NCBI RefSeq assembly: GCF_037102585.1
Contig: NW_027043828.1
Coordinates: 124,001 to 188,000, forward strand
Reading direction: 5' to 3'
DNA: 64,000 nucleotides
From: Saccharomycopsis crataegensis
Taxonomy: Eukaryota; Ascomycota; Saccharomycetes; Ascoideales; Saccharomycopsidaceae
A program made the position numbers and the translations under genes. Below the pieces are notes generated by a model. It saw only the letters and a program-made list of their open reading frames with translations. It did no database searches and was not told the DNA's origin. Positions 60,687 to 64,000 of this stretch are shown here, piece after piece (position 1 is the stretch's first letter; each line of letters starts with the position of its first letter).

Positions 60687-62921
60687 ATGGCGTTCCCGCT
60701 TATTGTTTGCGCCACCAACGGTCGGCAATCACTGTCCCTTCTTGATTCCTCAAACTTTACTCTCGTACTGTTTACCTCGGTAAAACAATTATTTGTAGGG
60801 CTCATTGGACTATCGCGTATCGAACACAGCTTTGCCTTTCCTATCCCAATTGTCATCAACGTACCCGCAGTGCCTGCGTCGTCATGGGCAGACCTGTTGG
60901 AGGATCTCTCATTTCTTCAATTGGAAGTACTATTATCTGCGTTCTTCCCGCATTTGAACATCATCATCCTTGATTACCATAGTGTGACTGACCAACCAGG
61001 GAAATTGGAGCAAATATTATTCCGGGAAGTGGTGACTAACCATCATTTCTTTTCAAAGAATCGGTTCCGTCGTATGCAAACATTGGTGGGATTAAATGGG
61101 GCTCCCCACGATTTATCGTTGACGGTATTTGGCAAAGTCACGTCGTTTGACCAATTAACTGATAAACACCGGGGTTTGTTAAACGAACTAACGTCACTAA
61201 ATGTTACAAAGACTTACAATGATTCAAATTACCCATTGCTCCCATCGTTTATTAATACTATTCCAAAGAACCTTGCTCGGGTGTTGAACCAAAACCATAA
61301 TTTCTCTAGCAATATTCATCCACTCACCCCAAAGACAAAATATAATCAGTATCTTGATTTAATGTTGAAAAATATCGACTTTGAAAATATCTTGTGCATT
61401 GGTGACGACCGGAAGTTTTATATCGAAGAATTCCTAATAGAAAGTTGGTATTTCCAAGCACACGATTTGACGTACGATGAATTGGTTTATGTGTGTTTTC
61501 TAATATTCAAGAGAGTCTTTCAATTATTCCCCAAGGACTCCGGGATAGCGTTGGATGACAGCAAATTATTGTGTTTGTTGATTAACGTGAGAGAAGTTTA
61601 TGTTGGAGGCAACGATTTTCACAATTTCCGACACGCCGTGGATGTGGTACAAGCAATCTTTTATTATTTCCTCAAATTGAACCTTGTGCCAAAACACTCG
61701 ATCATTTCCAAAAAGAAAATTGTTCATGATTATAAACGTCAAAAAAATAATGCCTCTGAGCTTTGTGAGGACGGGAATTGTTGGAATCATATCGTGGATT
61801 TCAATGAACAGACTATTGATAACAATGATAGTTTGGAGAAAGAAGCTGAAGAACTCGACCCATCTACCGAGTACCACATCTATAATAAATCACCAAAGTT
61901 ATACTTGAACCAGCTTAAAACTTATCAAACGGTGATTGACCAAGAATTCCCCACAGAAACTACCAATTGCGCGCTGGAAACCATTGTGGTCACCGCGTAT
62001 GGGAAATTTAAACAACGTGAAAAATCGCAACTTTTATGTCCTGTTGAAGTGTTGGCGTTGCTTATTGCCGCCCTTGGACACGACAGCGGTCACCCAGGGT
62101 TGACCAACCATTTCATCATCACCAACCGCTCGCCATTATCGATTATTTTCAATGATCAATCGATCCTTGAGAACTACCATTTCATTTTATTCCATGATGT
62201 ATTACAGCGACATTGGCCAGCGTTGTTTGATCAGCAGATTATCAGCATGGTGTCTCCAGGGAAACCGGTGGATGTGAAAAGAATCATTGCCAAGAGTATT
62301 TTGGCCACCGATATGGAAAAACATTTTTCGTTCATTAATCAAATCATCAACAGTGAGCGTGACGCGCTTGAGAAAATCAAAAATGGGAACGAGCTTCCGA
62401 AACTCGAAGTCTCTTCAGAATTGTTGTGTCAGTTATTACTCAAGTGTGCAGATATTTCCAATATCACCAGACCTTTAAAGCTTAGTGCCACATGGGGGGT
62501 AATTTTGGGCAAAGAAATGGCGGAGATCGCCACGTTGGATAAGATTCTCAAATACGGAGCCACCATTGACGATGCGAAGTTGCCGGATGATCAAGAATTG
62601 GTGGAGCATTTAAGAAATTACGAGGGGCTCGACAAGCATTACGATGAAGAATTACAAGAGCTTGTGAATTGCTTAGAATCATCGTCCAAAGATCAACCGA
62701 TGGCCGAACCAGAGACTCACAATCTTGGAGATGTCACCTTGAGACAATTGGTGATGGACAATCCTAATTTATGCAAGAGTCAAATTTTCTTTATTGAGCA
62801 GATTAGTTACAAATTGTTTGAGAAGATCAATGAGATTCTTCCATGGTTGGGGTTCATTTTGCGTATCCTCAACAAGAACTTACATTTCTGGAAGCTTTTT
62901 GAAGAGCGAGCCAAGAAATGA
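60687..62921 (+). CDS. PDE2: High-affinity cAMP phosphodiesterase Pde2
   Basis: This 744-residue class I phosphodiesterase hydrolyses cAMP to AMP and so damps PKA. The catalytic domain runs from about residue 250. The metal and catalytic histidines are H312 and H316 in DFHNFRHAVDVVQA, and the HD signature is H465 and D466 in ALGHDSGHPGLTNHF. A second block LLKCADISNITRPL holds the conserved Asp near residue 592. It is larger than Saccharomyces Pde2 (526 residues) because of a longer N-terminus and an insert of about 100 residues between the two His motifs (about 345-440). The start ATG 60687 aligns with the N-terminal segment of the yeast enzyme; no better downstream start. It complements the IRA genes functionally. 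Confidence 0.95.
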   Translation: MAFPLIVCATNGRQSLSLLDSSNFTLVLFTSVKQLFVGLIGLSRIEHSFAFPIPIVINVPAVPASSWADLLEDLSFLQLEVLLSAFFPHLNIIILDYHSVTDQPGKLEQILFREVVTNHHFFSKNRFRRMQTLVGLNGAPHDLSLTVFGKVTSFDQLTDKHRGLLNELTSLNVTKTYNDSNYPLLPSFINTIPKNLARVLNQNHNFSSNIHPLTPKTKYNQYLDLMLKNIDFENILCIGDDRKFYIEEFLIESWYFQAHDLTYDELVYVCFLIFKRVFQLFPKDSGIALDDSKLLCLLINVREVYVGGNDFHNFRHAVDVVQAIFYYFLKLNLVPKHSIISKKKIVHDYKRQKNNASELCEDGNCWNHIVDFNEQTIDNNDSLEKEAEELDPSTEYHIYNKSPKLYLNQLKTYQTVIDQEFPTETTNCALETIVVTAYGKFKQREKSQLLCPVEVLALLIAALGHDSGHPGLTNHFIITNRSPLSIIFNDQSILENYHFILFHDVLQRHWPALFDQQIISMVSPGKPVDVKRIIAKSILATDMEKHFSFINQIINSERDALEKIKNGNELPKLEVSSELLCQLLLKCADISNITRPLKLSATWGVILGKEMAEIATLDKILKYGATIDDAKLPDDQELVEHLRNYEGLDKHYDEELQELVNCLESSSKDQPMAEPETHNLGDVTLRQLVMDNPNLCKSQIFFIEQISYKLFEKINEILPWLGFILRILNKNLHFWKLFEERAKK

Positions 62922-63596
62922 TGTATTATTATTATTATATTTTCAATTATTATTATTATTATTGTTGTTGATGGGTTTATTTTTGTAAGGATATACCGGT
63001 GTGCCGGAACAATGCAGATATATGCACATATACTGTGATACCCGCACACAAACATGATACTCACACCTGCATGCTTGTGCAGCTTATCCGGTATCTTCAG
63101 CCAATCAGCGGCGGCCGCTGCGCAGCCCACCGAAGGTGACAAAATGATTAGCAAAAAGACCCGTCCAGGTGGCACCCGCAGTCTTTTGGGAGATACATGC
63201 TGCTTTTTCCTTTTATTTTTAGTCTCCCTAGAAATTCCAACGCAAAAATATATATAATCAGTTTCTATCGTAGTTCTATTTAACAGTAACCACTAAGTCA
63301 CTGCTTCTCTGTTGTTTATTTGTTTACTTGCTGTGGTTTTTTTTTTTTTTTTAAAAGAAAATTCTTCTAGTTGGTGATCCTCATAAATCATCATCTATCA
63401 TTTGGTATAAGCATTTTTTTTTTTGAGGACTTGTTTGTGTGAGATCTACGACCATTTTTTTTTTTTTTTGTTCTCTCTCTCTCTCTCTATTCACTTGACA
63501 ATAACTTGAAACCTCAGGGGAAAACACCAAGATCAACTTTGTGGAACAACAATAAAGGCTCAAGGTACCATTGCAGCGATACAAGATCATTTGCTA
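62922..63596. promoter_or_regulatory. Intergenic PDE2 / GATA-factor gene
   Basis: This 675-bp region contains TTATTA repeats after PDE2, a GC-rich patch with GCGGCCGC (about 63110-63117), poly-T tracts at 63339-63352, 63415-63424 and 63456-63470, and a CT run at 63472-63488. The pyrimidine tracts just before the ATG fit a promoter/5' UTR. Confidence 0.55.
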
Positions 63597-64000
63597 ATGA
63601 TAATGGACGAGCTTCCAGACATTGTCTCTGCCCAAAGAAATAGCATCCGTGGCAATTTTGGCTACGTTGATATTTCCACCACTACTCCTCCCAACAATAA
63701 CAATAACAATAATAATAATAATGATAATCTGCAATCAGATATCATGTCGAGTCCCAAAGATTTGTTCAATTCTGCCGAGCTGCTCTGGAAAATGTACCAT
63801 TCGGCAAAAGCGTCACTTCCGTACAAAGAACGGATTGAAAACATGAGTTGGCGGATGATGGGGATCAATTTGAAACAGTTGAAGTTAAAAAACCAGGAGA
63901 AGAAAAAGAAGAAGAAGAAGCTGGTGGTTATTGATGAAGATGTTTGTATGTGGGAAACCGAAACCATGCCTAAACCTCCACAGAATGTCGATGACAACAA
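63597..64000 (+). CDS. GATA-type nitrogen regulator, N-terminal part (3'-partial)
   Basis: The frame starts at ATG 63597 (a second Met at 63603) and runs off the right edge; 134 codons are visible. After an Asn run it shows SAELLWKMYHSAKASLPYKE and RIENMSWRMMGINL, the short N-terminal block (DUF1752-type) shared by fungal GATA factors such as Gat1/Gln3/AreA and by a few other regulators (Mks1). A poly-Lys stretch follows. The GATA zinc finger, if present, lies outside the window, so the family call rests on this block alone. Expected role: nuclear activator of nitrogen-catabolite genes. Confidence 0.65.
   Translation, partial: MIMDELPDIVSAQRNSIRGNFGYVDISTTTPPNNNNNNNNNNDNLQSDIMSSPKDLFNSAELLWKMYHSAKASLPYKERIENMSWRMMGINLKQLKLKNQEKKKKKKKLVVIDEDVCMWETETMPKPPQNVDDN

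Overview
The window is nuclear DNA of a budding yeast (Saccharomycotina). The evidence is the gene set (IRA, SNF8, LTE1, RDS3, MRPL51, PUB1, CAT8, PDE2, FSF1), mostly intronless AT-rich genes, Asn/Ser/Asp homopolymers, and two short introns with the yeast branch point TACTAAC and 5' sites GTATGT and GTACGT. CTG appears to be read as leucine: it encodes the invariant Leu of the RasGAP FLR motif in one IRA copy, where the tandem copy uses TTG. This argues against the CUG-Ser and CUG-Ala yeasts. I cannot fix the genus. A Con7-type zinc-finger gene and a tandem rather than dispersed IRA pair point away from post-genome-duplication Saccharomyces.

Layout. 1-1044 is the 3' part of a Con7-like C2H2 factor. 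After a 2.8 kb gap with microsatellites come two giant tandem IRA-type RasGAP genes on the minus strand (3873-12074 and 12470-20722), followed by SNF8. From 22.7 to 36.2 kb six plus-strand genes follow: a 2-oxoglutarate oxygenase, an arrestin-like adaptor, a DHA2 multidrug-type transporter, sideroflexin FSF1 and LTE1, with a 2.3 kb apparently empty stretch after the oxygenase. From 37.9 to 44.6 kb lie an unrecognised Ser/Asn-rich gene, an ASR1-like RING/PHD gene, RDS3, MRPL51 (one intron), a Rsc7/Swp82-family gene and a 58-codon microprotein gene. From 45.9 to 49.9 kb two divergent SF1 helicase paralogues share a 626-bp inverted repeat that looks identical; one has lost its last helicase motifs from its frame and the other is a deletion-riddled pseudogene. 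The right end holds PUB1, CAT8, a decayed leucine-rich gene, an unrecognised mitochondrial-type gene with an 11-nt first exon, PDE2 and the 5' end of a GATA-factor gene.

Functional themes. Several genes belong to nutrient and Ras/cAMP control: two RasGAPs, the cAMP phosphodiesterase, Cat8 for gluconeogenesis, a nitrogen GATA-type factor and the GEF-like Lte1. They do not form an operon-like unit, and the grouping may be chance. The most unusual items are the tandem, strongly diverged IRA pair, the helicase inverted pair with signs of gene conversion and microhomology deletions, and the microprotein built of 11-residue amphipathic repeats.
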